This document shows, piece after piece, positions 45,101 to 57,562 of a DNA stretch of 64,000 nt. This DNA is from Ochotona curzoniae (taxonomy: Eukaryota; Chordata; Mammalia; Lagomorpha; Ochotonidae), in the NCBI RefSeq assembly GCF_017591425.1, contig NW_024464918.1, positions 10,848,001 to 10,912,000 on the forward strand. The letters run 5' to 3'. The translations under genes were made by a program, and so were the position numbers. Below the pieces are notes generated by a model. It worked only from the letters and a program-made list of their open reading frames with translations. It searched no databases and was not told the origin of the DNA. Numbering within the stretch: the first letter of the stretch is position 1; each line of letters opens with the position of its first letter.

Positions 45101-46289
45101 TATTTGCACAGAGAATGAAACAACTTGTTCCTATAAATGTGTGCAAAAGCTCTGCAGGACCTGTGACTATCAAAGCAGCTAATTTGCATAGTTTTGAAAC
45201 TTTAGCTAGTCAATATGTCCTTATTGTGACCTTAAAAATTCACAAATTTCTTATTATATTCTATCTCACAGTAGAAGGATTTCTAAATATAACTCTCTTT
45301 AATGCCAACACTCCTTTGCATATTGGAGTGACACTTCAGTCCTTGAGATTGTACGTTTGAGTGAGAACAACACATGAACGACGGATCAGAATCAGTCATT
45401 TCTCCCGAGAGGACAAGAACTAGCTTGAGTCTGAATGTATCATTTAGATAGTCTATTCTTTCCAACAATACTAAGAAATCTTAAAATGGAGAATTGAATC
45501 TGCCTATCCCTGTTCTATATTCTCATGTCTGGTCCACTCTTGTTATTCAAATTGGACTATCATTCATTATTTTCATTTCTCGGCAAATGAGTCTACAGAC
45601 AGGAACACAGCTTTTGTCCTGAATGTTAACCATGGTCTAACTGCTTATTTGTTTTCTTTGGGTAAAGATTTTACATCTTAATTCATGGGCTTCAGGTTAA
45701 ATGAACATAAAAAAATCACCAGCTGCAGTTGTTAACTAATTGTGTGTGAGTGTATATGCAAACGCACACATATGTGTAAAAATTCTTTTAGGGGAATAAA
45801 CATAAGCATAACCTTCATTTACCAGTTTCAAACAACAATTTGTAAGTCTGTGGCTTCTCCCTAGCCTGGAGGAAATGGGATGAGGCATTAAAAAGTGTTG
45901 ATACTTTCTTGACCTCATTTAGTGTGTTCAAAACCTACTATGTTAGCACTTTTAGAATAAGCACTAGTTTGTATGCAATCCATATGAAAGGCTTACACTA
46001 ATGACTTGTGGGTACATACTTCAAGAAACAAAAAGGTGAAAGGTAATCCAAATTGCACTAATTGCTCAGGGACTAAGACGAAATAATTTGGAGTGGAAGA
46101 GTTACAAACATAAGGAGAAACTTAGGTTCTGCAAAACAGATGGCCTGTTTGTCTTAGGAGAGAACAAGATTTCAGGCTTGTTTTGTTGGATGAATTAGGG
46201 AAAAAGGTCTTTGGGGGTGGGTGTAGTTTTTCAGGGCTTCATAAATGAGAAACTCAAGTCAAGTAAGTACACTCCCAAAACTGACTAGA
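45101..46289. other. Unassigned sequence
   Basis: Nothing recognisable. Confidence 0.35.
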
Positions 46290-47125
46290 TCGATTAGTCT
46301 GTCTATCTATCCATCCATCTCTGTCTCTGTCTAGGCTGAGCTCCCCTGCTCAACCATTCTGCAGTTTTCCTTAAGCATTCATGCATTAATGGACAGTTGG
46401 GATGATCTGTGTCTTAGATATTGTGAATAACATTGAAATGAACACAGGAGTGCAGAGATCCTGTTAGAACATTGATTGTACGTCTTTTGGATTTACACCT
46501 GGTAGGTAGTGGGATTGCTATATATATGTGATAGTTAAAAATTTTTAATTTTTAAAAAGAAATTCTATGCTGTTTTGCATATAGGCTGTTCTAATCCACA
46601 TTATCATTACATGTGTACAAAGATTTGCTTTTCTCCAAATTCTCACCGAAACATATTTTGTCTGTTTGATAACAGCCATTCTAATACATGTGAAATGGTA
46701 TCTCATGGGGTTTTGATTCGATTTGCCTGATTGAATGTTTTAAAACAATGTGTCTGTTGGTCATTTGTCTACCTTCTTTTGAAAAGTATCTTTTTAAAAT
46801 CCTTTATTTAGTTTATAATTGGGTTATTTTGTCTTAATTTTGTTTTAGTTTCTTTTATGAGTATTTTGAATACTACCCCATTTCCAGATAAATAACTTAC
46901 AGATACATTTTTCTATTCTGTAAACTGTCTCCTAACTGTCGATTCTTTCCCTGGCTGTGTAGAAGCTTCTTATTTTACTGAAATCCAATTTTTTTGTATT
47001 TGCTATTGTTTTTTGTGCAATGAGAATATATCCAGAATACTGCACTCAGGTCAACTGTATGGAGCTTGCCATTTATTTATTTGATGATTTCAGGTCTGAG
47101 AGAGCTTATTACTTATTTATTCATA
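46290..47125 (-). mobile_element. Old L1 ORF2 3' region, antisense
   Basis: A long antisense ORF2 run: GGACAGTTGGGATGATCTGTG near 46392, TTTACACCTGGTAGGTAGTGG near 46491, CAGCCATTCTAATACATGTG near 46674, GTCTGTTGGTCATTTGTCTACC near 46752, TTTCCCTGGCTGTGTAGAAGC near 46945. No frame survives. Confidence 0.72.
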
Positions 47126-47544
47126 TTTTACCGTTTCAGGGTCTAGATTTTTGTTCTTTGCATCGATATGTCCTTTGCATATGCTTTGCTTTGGGGAAGT
47201 ATAAATACTGGCAAATAAAGAGAACCGCCGAAGGAGGCAGAGGTGGCGGCTCGGTGCTGGGCGCTGGTCACTTGAGTCACTATTCACAGGTCAAAACACC
47301 TTAGCAGAAGCTGAAAGGAAATCACCACACAAGAGACCAGAGTGTCTGCTTTCAGTGCATTCATAAGAAAAGATGAATTTAAAACAACAGGAAAAATTTG
47401 CCTCGCTTCCCCTCAGTCCACACCTCCAGTGTAAAATGACTAAGAGGCGCCTCACTGGCCGTTTGGGTGAGCGAAAGGAATTAAGTCCGGGCCTCAGACT
47501 TGAAACCCAGTACATCAGGTGTGCTGTGGTGGAACCTGGAGCCT

Positions 47545-47734
47545 GGCGGGCCCTGGTGCCCAGTGTCCAGGCCGGTAGCCATGGCGGGCCCTGGTGCCCA
47601 GTGTCCAGGCCGGTAACCGTGGCGGGCCCTGGTGCCCAGTGTCCAGGCCGGTAGCCATGACGGGTCCTGGTGCCCAGTGTCCAGGCCGGTAGCCATGGCG
47701 GGCCCTGGTGCCCAGTGTCCAGGCCGGTAGCCAT
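47545..47734. repeat. Minisatellite, five tandem 38-bp units
   Basis: Units at 47545-47582, 47583-47620, 47621-47658, 47659-47696 and 47697-47734 each start GGCGGGCCCTGGTGCCCAG or a close variant. They end CCGGTAGCCAT, with CCGGTAACCGT in unit 2. Differences are one to three per unit, so the array is young or homogenised. Because 38 is not a multiple of three, each unit shifts frame. Confidence 0.96.
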
Positions 47735-47789
47735 GGACCCTGGGCTGGGCGGAAGGGACCGCCCACCGCTGGCCGCCTCGTGACCTGCG

Positions 47790-47805
47790 CAGACAGGGGG
47801 CGCCA
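47790..47805 (+). promoter_or_regulatory. CTCF-core-like sequence
   Basis: CAGACAGGGGGCGCCA contains the CAGGGGGCGC core of the CTCF motif, but the upstream half (normally CCAS) is mismatched. It is a weak candidate only. Confidence 0.3.
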
Positions 47806-47866
47806 GTGTCCGCAGAACGGGCTGCGGACGGGCAGCTGGAGGCTCCTCAGCGCTGGGCCTGTCGGG

Positions 47867-47872
47867 GTGAGT
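47867..47872 (+). promoter_or_regulatory. Strong splice-donor-like site in the CpG-rich segment
   Basis: CGGG|GTGAGT-like context (47863-47872) fits the mammalian 5' splice-site consensus. No paired acceptor is identified. It would mark the end of a first exon if a transcript starts upstream. Confidence 0.25.
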
Positions 47873-48552
47873 GCCAGTACCAGATAATGTCCTGAGGTCT
47901 TTTACCCTAGTGCCAGAGCAAACACAAGCCACCTTTTACTCTGTGTGGGCGGAAATCCTGGAAGGGTTTAGGCGGCGCCTGGGTGGCTCCCGTGGGTCTC
48001 CCGCACGCGCGCGGCCACACCGCCATGCCCCGTCAGGGCCCATGACTGTGAGAAACGGACGTGAGCCAGTTTGGTGCCAGCCTGAAGGGCAAGGAACCCG
48101 CCTCCACCACTTCCTTCCCTGTATCTAGCTAATATTGAAGAGCAGAAGGGCTGTCAGCCGCTGGGGGAGCCAGGCCGTGCCCAGAGCTCGGTGTTACTGT
48201 CTCCGCGGGGAGACCCAGCAGCAGAACCGCAGGGCTCCCGTTTCTGGTCAGGCCTCGCAGTGAGCCTCCAGACCTGCGCTGGCAGCAGGTGGGGACCTGC
48301 ACCCTGGTAGGACTGATGGAATCGTCATCTGCACACCAAAGGCCTGGTCGGGGTCTGCAAGACAGGTTAATGTTTACTTAACTAGACAGTTCCATTAACT
48401 GTGGTTTTGCAGTGTTGGAGTTTCCTTACATGACTTAACGTGCTTAGATAAGCTGATAAAATATCCGATTAAAAGACAAAATGAAATTTAGAACCCTAAC
48501 ACTTACCGGCTACTCATTATCTTTCAGACTGTGTTTTAACGTAATTTTTAAA

Positions 48553-48866
48553 AGATATATTCATTTTTATTTGAAAGGAAAACCTACAGAGAGAAGGAGA
48601 GAGAGCAAGAGAGGGGTCATCTGTTTGCTGGTCCACTCCCCTAATGGCCACAACAGCCAGAGCTGAGCCAATCTGCAGCTGGAGCCTGGAGCTTCTTGCG
48701 GGTCTCTCATGTGGGTCCCAAGGCTTTGGACCATCCTTCACTGATTTTTTAGGCCAGAATCAGGGAGCTGGATGGGAAATAGAGCCGCCAGTACTCAAAT
48801 TGGTGCACATGTGGGATGCCAGTTTGGCAGGTGCAGGCTTAGCTCACATGCCACTGCACTGGCCCA
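48553..48866 (-). mobile_element. C-type SINE with target duplication
   Basis: TTCATTTTTATTTGAAAGGAA, GGTCATCTGTTTGCTGGTCC, GCTGGAGCCTGGAGCTTCTTG and CATGCCACTGCACTGGCCC are in antisense order. The imperfect duplication is aacgtaatttttaaaaga (about 48538) / aacgcaattttaaaaaga (about 48868). Confidence 0.88.
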
Positions 48867-50106
48867 TAACGCAATTTTAAAAAGATTTTTTTTTCGTATT
48901 CTTTTAAAAAAGAGACTAATTGAGGCATTCATTTCGTATACTGAAAGCAGCCTTGAAATATTGGCCAAGAGTGTAAATGTACTTGGAGCTCTGAGTGAGT
49001 GAGTTGTGTCGACCTGAGGCATCAAAATTTTACAGTGATTCTTTAGAATGCAGAGGCAGGTTAACTTATTTATTTATTCATTTACCTTTAGGGTCTTTTA
49101 AAATGTGTTCCTATGATAGGGGTTTTATGGTGTGTGCTTTATTGATTCTTACGTTGGAGGAGTAGTTGGAATCTGCAAATAGTTACATGTTGATACGTTT
49201 CAGAAAATTTTCTAAAGGAATATATAGAGTGATTTCTTGGTGGATTTTGTTGGAAAATATTTTGGATTAAAGTTAGTTTTACAGACATAAAATCGTTGTG
49301 TTTGGATGTTTCTTTGCTTTGGGTAGATCTTTCTCTTAAGGATTGCTTAAGAAGTTTGTGGAAAATTGGATTAGAATGTAAGTTTATTTTGCTGCATCGA
49401 GGTAAAAGTGTATTGATTTAGTGTGAGAATGGGATGTGCTTCCTGAGAGTCTGAGAACCTGTTGCTGGAGCTGTGTAGGTGGAAACCCCACAGTTATGAT
49501 GTGAGATTTTTGTGATTCAGTAATACTTACTTGGCAATATGAAAATTAGTAAAAACAAACAAAAACAAAAACAAAAACACTAAAACCAACCAAACAACAA
49601 CAACAAAACAGCCTACTTTAATTGATTGCTATTGAATTTAATGGATAAATAATTCAATATGGGCTCAATGTGAAAAAAAAACCTGGAAAGTTTAGTTTAG
49701 TTTGATGATTGATAGGTTTTGAAAATTGAGAAATACTTTAATTTTGAAAATTAGTATTAGCTTGATTAATTGTTCCTTTAGTTTTCTTTCCCTTTCCATC
49801 TCTGAATGCTTGAAAAAGTGAAGAATTATGTGCCTATAAGAGGTGTGCAGTTATTATAAGGAGACTATTTTCAGAATCTTTTAGAAAAGGTGCCTCAAAT
49901 TTTCACTGAGTTGTTAAAATTTCTCTTTTACCAAGTTAATATCCCAGCACCTTAAAATGAATGCAGTTTTTCCTTTTTCACTTAAAATTGCCATTTATGG
50001 TAGTTCTGTGGTGTGCTGTTCTGATGCCTGGCCTGCTCTCCTCTCATTCCTTAACATTTTCTACTTTACCATCATAACAATCATAGCATTTATTCCCTTA
50101 AGCCTT
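48867..50106. other. Unassigned AT-rich sequence
   Basis: Nothing named except an (AAAAC)n-like simple repeat at 49553-49582. Confidence 0.35.
49553..49610. repeat. A-rich (AAAAC)n and (CAA)n simple repeat
   Basis: Imperfect A/C-rich units, possibly a relic tail. No element body is visible upstream. Confidence 0.6.
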
Positions 50107-50434
50107 TTTTTTTTTTTACAGATTTATTTATTTTTATTGGAAAGGCAGATCAGATTTATGAAGAGAAGGAGAGACAAAGATCCTCCATTTGCTGGTTCAC
50201 TCCCCAGGTGTCCAAAATGATCAAGCTAAGCTGCCCTGACCTGAAGCCAGGAGCCAGGAGCTTCTTTTGGGCCACCCATGTGGCTGCAGGATCCCAAGGC
50301 TGCTTTGCTGCTTTTCCATGCCTCTGGCAGGGAGCTGGATGGGAGGTGGAACATCTGGGATACAAACTGGTGCCCATATCAATTCCTGGTGCTTGCCAGG
50401 TGAGGATTTAGCCACTGAGCCATGGGTCCGTGCC
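50107..50434 (-). mobile_element. C-type SINE
   Basis: ACAGATTTATTTATTTTTATTG, GATCAGATTTATGAAGAGAAGG, CTGAAGCCAGGAGCCAGGAG, CTGGTGCCCATATCAATTCC and TTTAGCCACTGAGCCATGGG are in antisense order. Confidence 0.9.
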
Positions 50435-53400
50435 CTCTGTTAGCTTTTGTTTTGGAGATTGAGTTAAGATCTATAGTTTACATGTTTAATGCCTTCTGTA
50501 CTCTGTTGACAGCTCACAACCTGGAGCCCATTTAGGAATGGCTGTAAGCAAAGGCAATTTTGTTGGCGTTGTATTCATGGAGACTTTTGAATATTATGTG
50601 AGCTTTTGAATTACTTTTGGTTTCATTGGCTACATAGAGGTTCTCAGTTTCAAGAGATCTTCATAGGATCCTCTGAGGCTTGTGTTACGGTCTTGATTTC
50701 TCCTTTTACCCATTCATGCATCATTCCCTTCATTACTCAGTGTTTTATATTGAAAGCCTTCTGCAAATGCAAACTCTAACCTCAGAGCCTCTTTCTTAAT
50801 GAACCTGACTTAAGAAAATGGGGTGTTTTCATATTAAATTTCCACACTCTTGAGACCTCACAATGAGGATTATATTTCAGTGCATGAAGCCTTTGGGAAC
50901 ACATTCAATCCATATTCAAACCATAACATTAGTTAAAAACAAAAGGGAATTACCCTAGAAGATTTATTATCTTAGGTATTTAAAATATTTAGAAAAAGTA
51001 ATAAGGTTTGAAGAACCGGATATCTTTCCTCTAGTGCTATGAATATGTTGGAAAAATACAATGAAATGCTGAGAATGGATAGGCATTTACATATGGAAAT
51101 TAAAGGACTGCAGTAATAAGATGTAGGGAAACTATAATTTCTCAAAGCCAAATGGAAAAAAATCCCCAAACAAACAAATAAATAAGAACAACACTATAAG
51201 GACCAGAATTAGAATCCCTGTGGACCAGGCTATAGAGAATTTGAATCTTAATAATATCAGTAATCCTGTGAAAGGTGAGGACCTTGAGACTGGAATATTT
51301 GCATCAGAATGCTGGAAAATTTAAAACTCCATTCCCCTTGAATGTTCTGCCCCTGTGGAAGTAGCTCTTACCATTCTGTTGAAAGCCCGCAAAACACTCT
51401 TTACTTTGAAGGTGCTGTTGAAACTAGTATATTAAATATAACTTTTTACTTATTAGTGTTGGAAGAGAATATCTTTTCCCATTTATATATTTTTAATGGT
51501 TTGTTTTGTGTCTGTGTATTTGCTATGGTGTAGTTCTTGTAAACTAAATATAATTGTATCTTATAACTACAAATGCTTAACTTACCACAATCTACATTGA
51601 AGTGCTGTTATTATTTTTTATTTATAGTTAAAATGCTTAGTATAAGGATCTTGTTACAATATTCTTTCATTTTTTCCTCCCAAGGTTTATGCTTTTTTTG
51701 TCTTATATTTTACTTATGTATATGTACATTAAAATCCACTATAAATTGATTTTAAGGTTTTTAAAAAAGATTAAAAGTAATAAAAATCACTCATGTATCT
51801 ATCATTTCTGTGGGTCAGAACTACTCTGAATTGTTCCATCTTTCCCACCAATGTCTTAATAACTTTTTTGTACTGCCACAGGTCTTCCTTTACTGTTTCT
51901 TGTGATATAGATCTGATGCTGACTTATGAAAAAGTCATTATAGAATCTTTATTTTTGAAGTATAATTTGCTGGAGATGCAATTTTTGGTTGACAGTTTAT
52001 TTTCATATCGTAAGTGAACTGTTAGTAATGTCTCCTCAAAGCAGTCATCGTTATTTTGTTACCTTTGCCAGTTGTGTTGAAAACTGTAGTCTTTCATTTT
52101 ATGTGTTTTTTTGTTCTATATGAGAGTATAAATTCAGTGCCTGACTTCATCTTTGATTAAAGTAGAATTCATTTGGAATATACAGTGGTATCCACCTAAC
52201 TCTGAACAAAAGTAGTATGAATTAACCGAGTAGAAAGCAGTGATTTGGACAGGTGAAGTGACATAGCTTCTGTCATTAGTCACTTCAGTACTCAAATAAG
52301 CCATGGTGGCCAAGATGGATTTTTTTTATCTAATCCCTCTAAGCTACTAATTCATGTCTAAAATGACATCCAAGAGAGACAAATGTGGAGCACTTGATAT
52401 GGCACCATCTTCTTTAGAAGACCAGTTAGCCATTTGATAATCATTACAAGTTGATTATTTTGGACTCTTTGAGAACATTCATATTGACTGAGATTGAAAT
52501 ATTTTTGGAGTACAGATTAGATTTTCCTACATACAGGGAAATCCACTATTCAAGAGCTTAATGTATTTCATCCATGGATATTGGATTCCATATGTTATTT
52601 CAGGCAAGGGGACTCACTTTCTATAAGAATAGAAACAATTTATGAATATATGACCATGGCATCTAGTGTTGTGAACTATAATTCTCAGAATATATTGCCT
52701 TTCCAGAGTGATGGAGTGGCAAATAAGTAGTATTTTAAGGATATACAGCATATAAAAACAGCATTTTAAACAGCATTGAAGGCACTTAACAGAGTATACA
52801 CCCTTACTACGCAAGCACGACATGGGTATATATCTCTACAAAGTGCCTAATGAATACACAGTTCTGGAAGTTTTCCAGGGTCCTATCACTTTGGATGATA
52901 CTGTTTTAGAATTTTTATTTCTCTCTCTCCAGCGCTGGGCTCTGTGAGTCTAGAGCTTATGATTCCCAAAGAAAGAATTCTTTCTTGGAGGTCATAGCAA
53001 GGTTCGCATTAAATACCGAGCAGTGGATAGAGATCTAGTCATTTCAGAATCTTTCTGTCAAAAAATCAGAATGAAGTATCACCCTGGCAGACATTATGCG
53101 TCCTCATCAAGAGGAAGTAACGCTGCTGTCATACACATCGAGGTGATCCGCTTTTGGTGTCTTCTGCCCGATTTTGAACAAAATGGATAAGCACAGTGAC
53201 CCCAATCTGGGAAAAGCATAGTGAGCAGCTGTTGTAATGGTAGAGAGGCTATAATCTATCACACGAAATTTACACTTGCAAGATTCCCCCAGGAAAAGAA
53301 GTCAAATAGAATCCTGGAGGAAACATTTTCAAATGAGGTTAATGTCGTTACAACTAATGGATCTAGAAGCATGCAATGTGGATCCATGAATGTTAGGGTG

Positions 53401-55179
53401 TATCACCAATATCAACTGTTTCAGTATCAATCTATTCATTCCCTTAGCTTTCTAGAAATTGCTCCAGAAAAAGCCCATTGCCTCAATCAAGGTTATGTTT
53501 GTTCTTCAGAAGCACACCACATCTAATTCTTAGACAATGTGGGACAGTAAAGGACAGATCCCTCTGATTCAATTTAGGAAAAGTTTGAAGATTAACCTGT
53601 TTCTGCAGATGCCTGTGCAATTGGCTGAGATCTGCTTTTTCAGGGTAAATTTTTTCTTTGTGCACGATACTGATTCTTTCACTTCCCTTTAGATGTTGGT
53701 TTTGAAAATATTTTCTATTGAACTTCATGTGTGCTGATGTCTGTGTCCAAGTTTGTTTCCCAGGGGATGTGATCTGTAGCACAATTATTTGGGCACCTTT
53801 ATGCTGTAAAACCAAGTATCAGTCTTCAATCCATATGAAGTTGATTCCAGAGTGCTAATATAAGATTTACATGGTGTTGTCATGAATGATGATTGTTTCT
53901 GCAATCCCAAATTCAAACTTTTTCTGATAATTGTATACCAGCTTTCCTCTAGGGATCCACTCCTTTTTCCATTTTATTCTTTGGGTTTTGCCTGAGGTTG
54001 ATTCCTTCGTAGCTCCATGGATTCACTTAAAATTTAGTCCTGACATTTCAAAGCATCTCTTTTCCCTTGCCAGAGTTCAGGGTTAAATATGTCACTTAAT
54101 AAGAGTAAATGAGTTACCACAAAATCTGCTTGAGTTGCTAAGGGGAAGATCTGTGTGCTTATTAGATTTGAAATGAGAGCCTATGGTCTAGAATGGATCC
54201 ATCTCTTCTATATCCTCCATCTGCTACCGAGTATTGAAGCAGACATTGAAGAAAGCAGAATCAGTAAAAGGAGAGACTAGGGTCAAATGGAATTATTCAA
54301 GTTCCAGATAAAAATGTATCAGAAGCAAGTATAACTCTTCAGATTTTTCTAGTGTTTGATTCAAATAACTTCTTCCTTTTTTCTTGTTGAATGTTATGTT
54401 TAGTGACAAATTAAGCTTGTAAATTTAGAGTGGATTAAAATTATGTCTGCAAAAACTCATGAAGTGAAGGGAAGGAGAGATATTGGGGGAGCAAGGGAGA
54501 GAAGGAAGTGCAGAAACATACACATCTGCTCTCTACGTAAAAAAAAATGTAAAATCAAGTCATTTTACCTTGAAAATATTGATGCTTTCATGGTTGAAAC
54601 ATTTGTGGAAATGGAAAATAAAATGAGTAGAAGTGCTTTGGGTGGAGAGACCTACTACCTGAAAGGCACCCTTATTTGAAAAGTGTAATGTGCCACTTTG
54701 AGCACTTCTAGGAGTTCTAAGGCAAGTTTAGTCAGATATTTTCTCCTTTTCTTACAGTGTGTTTTAACCATATCACCATAACAAATGCTATAATCACATC
54801 AGCATAGCCTAAGAAGTTCCTGCTGCTAATTGGAGAAAACAGGAACACTATGTTTTATTTGGAAATCTAGACTCTTTTTTAGGATACAGAAAGATGCCCC
54901 ATTTTCTTTTGAAGAAGGGCATCTGGAAGGAAGTTTATTTTTATCTCTTTGAATTTCTATTCCCTAATGTATGTAAAGGGACTTATTTTTTTTAGCCCAG
55001 AAGAAAAATTGTCAAGATGACCAAAAATTATGTCCATCTACTCGTGCTATAAACTATTAATGGCTGGATAATTGCCTGTGGCTATTGTTGGTTGCAACTC
55101 AGCAAGAAATAAATAGTGTAGCCTTGAATCTTTTGTCTTTGTTTTTTTCACAGTGAGTAGAACATGACACAATACCTAC
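50435..55179. other. Longest SINE-free stretch (4.7 kb)
   Basis: I recognise no SINE, L1 or exon here. Around 50700-50930, a block ending TTCAATCCATATTCAAACC recalls an old LTR-type repeat from memory. Several frames of 60-110 codons occur (for example 53221-53526 plus, 53483-53815 minus). None is recognised and none shows domain motifs. With an insertion density elsewhere of about one SINE per 1.5 kb, this gap is notable. Confidence 0.35.
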
Positions 55180-55181
55180 TT

Positions 55182-55494
55182 TTTTTTTTTAAAGAGTTTT
55201 TTTTTTTTTTAATTGACAGAAATACAGGGAGGAGAGACAGATCTTCTGTCCACTGGTTCACTCCCCAAGTGGCTAAAAAGGCCGAAGGTGGGCTAAACTG
55301 AAGCCAGGAGCTTCTTCCAGGCCTCCCAAGTGTGTGCAGGAACCCAAGGCTTTGGGCCATCCTTGACTGCTTTCCCAGCCCACAAACAGGGAACTGGATG
55401 GGAAATAGAGCCACTAGGATAAGAATCGGTGCCTACATGGAGTCCTGATGGATGCTAGGCAAAGATTTAGCTACTAAGCTAGTGCACTGGGCCC
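55182..55494 (-). mobile_element. C-type SINE
   Basis: T-rich tail, TTGACAGAAATACAGGGAGG, TGGTTCACTCCCCAAGTGGC, CTTCCAGGCCTCCCAAGTG, and a head end CTAGTGCACTGGGCCCC are in antisense order. Confidence 0.9.
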
Positions 55495-55699
55495 CAACAG
55501 TTACCTTTTTAATATTATAAGTGAAATATTATGCTGTAATTTGTTGGAAAGCTGACTCTTTTGTTTTACTTTTCAGTTGTATTCATTTGTGTCAGGTGGA
55601 TGAAAATCTTGTACCTAGAGATTAATTTGGAGGCTAGGAGCCAGATGTTATCCAGACTTCTTTCTTGGACTTTTCCTTGCTGTTACTGTGACTTATTGA

Positions 55700-55880
55700 A
55701 CATGCTTTTTATCACTGCGTTTATCTAAATTTTTAAGCTATCTACCTATATAACAGTTAGTTATGTTAAACTGAGAACTTTTTGAGGCCAGGGCTATAGC
55801 TGTTTTAATACTCTTAGTGTCCAGGAACAGTGATCAACACATTGCTAGTACTAAATGAATGCATGTTGAATTTAAGTCAA
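55700..55880 (+). mobile_element. L2 3' end
   Basis: ATCACTGCGTTTATCTAAA, then CTGAGAACTTTTTGAGGCCAGGG, ACTCTTAGTGTCCAGGAACAG and TAAATGAATGCATGTTGAAT follow the L2 3' order. Confidence 0.5.
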
Positions 55881-57119
55881 GTTTGTTTATTTCTTGATTC
55901 TCATATTTATTATTATTTAGTTTTAAAGATTTAGTACTAATTTTTGCTACCTGATAAGTTTATATTGATGGAAGAAGTCTTGATTATTATGTCTGGCTGT
56001 GGGGCTGTACTTGGGCCAAATCACAAAGATAGGTACTAAGGTTAACTCTGTAGCTTACTGAGAACTAAGAGTTACTCCCATTCACTTTGTCCACTTCTGA
56101 TAGTTTATTGATCTCCTATTAAATTTTTAAGCACTTAAAACTTAACTGCATTTACTTCATCAGTGTTTTGAAGATGCTATTGCTTATTTTACACATGCAT
56201 AAATTGAAGTTCCAGGGAATTAGTTTTCTAGTCTTATACTTAGTAGGTATTTGACGCTAATACTGTGATAATCCCCTGGTTTCTTTATCATCTCCTGTCC
56301 TAACCTGTCTATCACTAATTCATACACCATAAAAATTTCTAAATAGCTGAAACAGAGATGAACTGTGGAGAATTTATAGGCCTAAGTAGGAAAATATAGC
56401 TGAATCGTAACTCCTCAACCCAGGTTAAGGCATATATGATTTATCTGATAAATGAATGATCTGCCCTTCTCTCAATTCTTCCAAAGATAGTATACTAGTA
56501 CTGTTGTATGTGCATAGTATGTTAGATAATTCATTATATTGATGAAGGTTTTAGGTCATTAGAGCTTAATGCTTTTTTGGAATCCTGTTTGAGAAGAACG
56601 GATAGATTGTCATCTTTTCAGAAGACTTTGTCACTCGGGTAGTGTAATTGTTTAAAATTTCAAAACAGACATACATGAAAAAAAACTCTTTGTGTCCATG
56701 AGATAATATTTCAGTGACTTTTTGATACCTGAATATCATTCACATAGTAAGTCTATTTACTAACAAATTTGTTCTAGAAATTACCTGAGCATTGATATTT
56801 TCAGTTGGCAAATATAAAAATTATCTTATTTTTGACTTTTAATTATCACGCTACTCAAAAAGTGGGATTTCTGAGAAATTTCAGCAGTGACTGTGCTACA
56901 GTTTTGTATTTTTCAAAGAAATGTAATTAACATGGCTTGAGTGATGTTCAGAGACATTAAGGAAATTGCCTAGTATTTAGAGTTGTTTGGTAATACAGTG
57001 TAGACTTCCATTCAAGTCTGTTGACCTCATATCACTTTGCACGAGGGTGTTCTTTCCCCTGGATAACAGTACAGATATAATATTGGCAGAAACCTTTCTG
57101 TCTTCTCATCTGAAGACTA
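55881..57119. other. Unassigned AT-rich sequence with a MIR-like trace
   Basis: Near 56175-56270, TTTTACACATGCATAAATTGAAG, then TAGTCTTATACTTAGTAGG, resembles a MIR core. The rest is unassigned. Confidence 0.3.
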
Positions 57120-57124
57120 GTGTC

Positions 57125-57205
57125 ATGGGTTGGGAACCACTGGGTGGAAAAAAACACACACAGTGACAGTAACATCAGCATCCCAAACTACCTGGTAAAA
57201 ATACC
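57125..57205. mobile_element. Possible MER5/MER20-type hAT relic
   Basis: GGGTTGGGAACCACTGGGT followed by ACATCAGCATCCCAAACTACC resembles the end and core of old non-autonomous hAT elements. It is short and the identification is from memory. Confidence 0.3.
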
Positions 57206-57456
57206 GGTTTGTAATCTGCTGTAGTGCAAAAAAAAAAAAAAAAAAGAATCACTTCTGAATGCCCATGAGCGGAGTGAGCAATTCCTGAACAGAGTTTTGC
57301 ATCTCTATTTGTGATGAGAGGAAGCAGTCATGTTGAAAGCTACAAGACCTTTCTGAGACACGTATCCATGCAAATTTACTGCTTGAAGTACATTCGATGT
57401 ACTTCTGGTCTCTGGATCCTCCACACCCTGAAGATATAGAGCAGCGGAACTGCTTG

Positions 57457-57481
57457 TTTTTTTTTTTTTTTTTTTTTTTTA
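57457..57481. repeat. Poly-T run
   Basis: About 25 T bases, 80 bases before the L1-derived insertion but outside its target duplication. Confidence 0.85.
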
Positions 57482-57562
57482 ATGCAGAGTGGTTTTAAGA
57501 GGCCATTATGTTTAGTTTGTGTTGATGGCTCCGTCCATCCCTGTTTCAAATTGAATGTGACT

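Larger units (their letters stand above)
47199..48350. other. Isolated GC- and CpG-rich segment
   Basis: After 46 kb of AT-rich DNA, this segment of about 1.1 kb is strongly GC-rich. It is CpG-dense from 47740 to 48060, for example around CGCACGCGCGCGGCCACACCG at 48003-48023. A TATA-like GTATAAATAC is at 47199-47208. It contains a minisatellite (47545-47734), a CTCF-core-like sequence and a GTGAGT splice-donor-like site. I recognise no coding exon or named repeat in it. It could be an orphan CpG island, a non-coding RNA promoter, or an unrecognised CpG-rich LTR. The long minus-strand frame across it is explained by composition and the repeat. Confidence 0.6.

Noticed and set aside
47199..47220. 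TATA-like GTATAAATAC with nearby AATAAA considered as an LTR promoter and polyadenylation signal
   Set aside because: The two are only about 10 bases apart and I found no LTR termini or target duplication around them.
47291..47932. 213-codon minus-strand frame across the CpG-rich segment
   Set aside because: It crosses a 38-bp repeat that shifts frame every unit and has no stop in any frame. All overlapping frames show the same GHWAPGP/LDTGHQGP-type peptides. It is best explained by composition.
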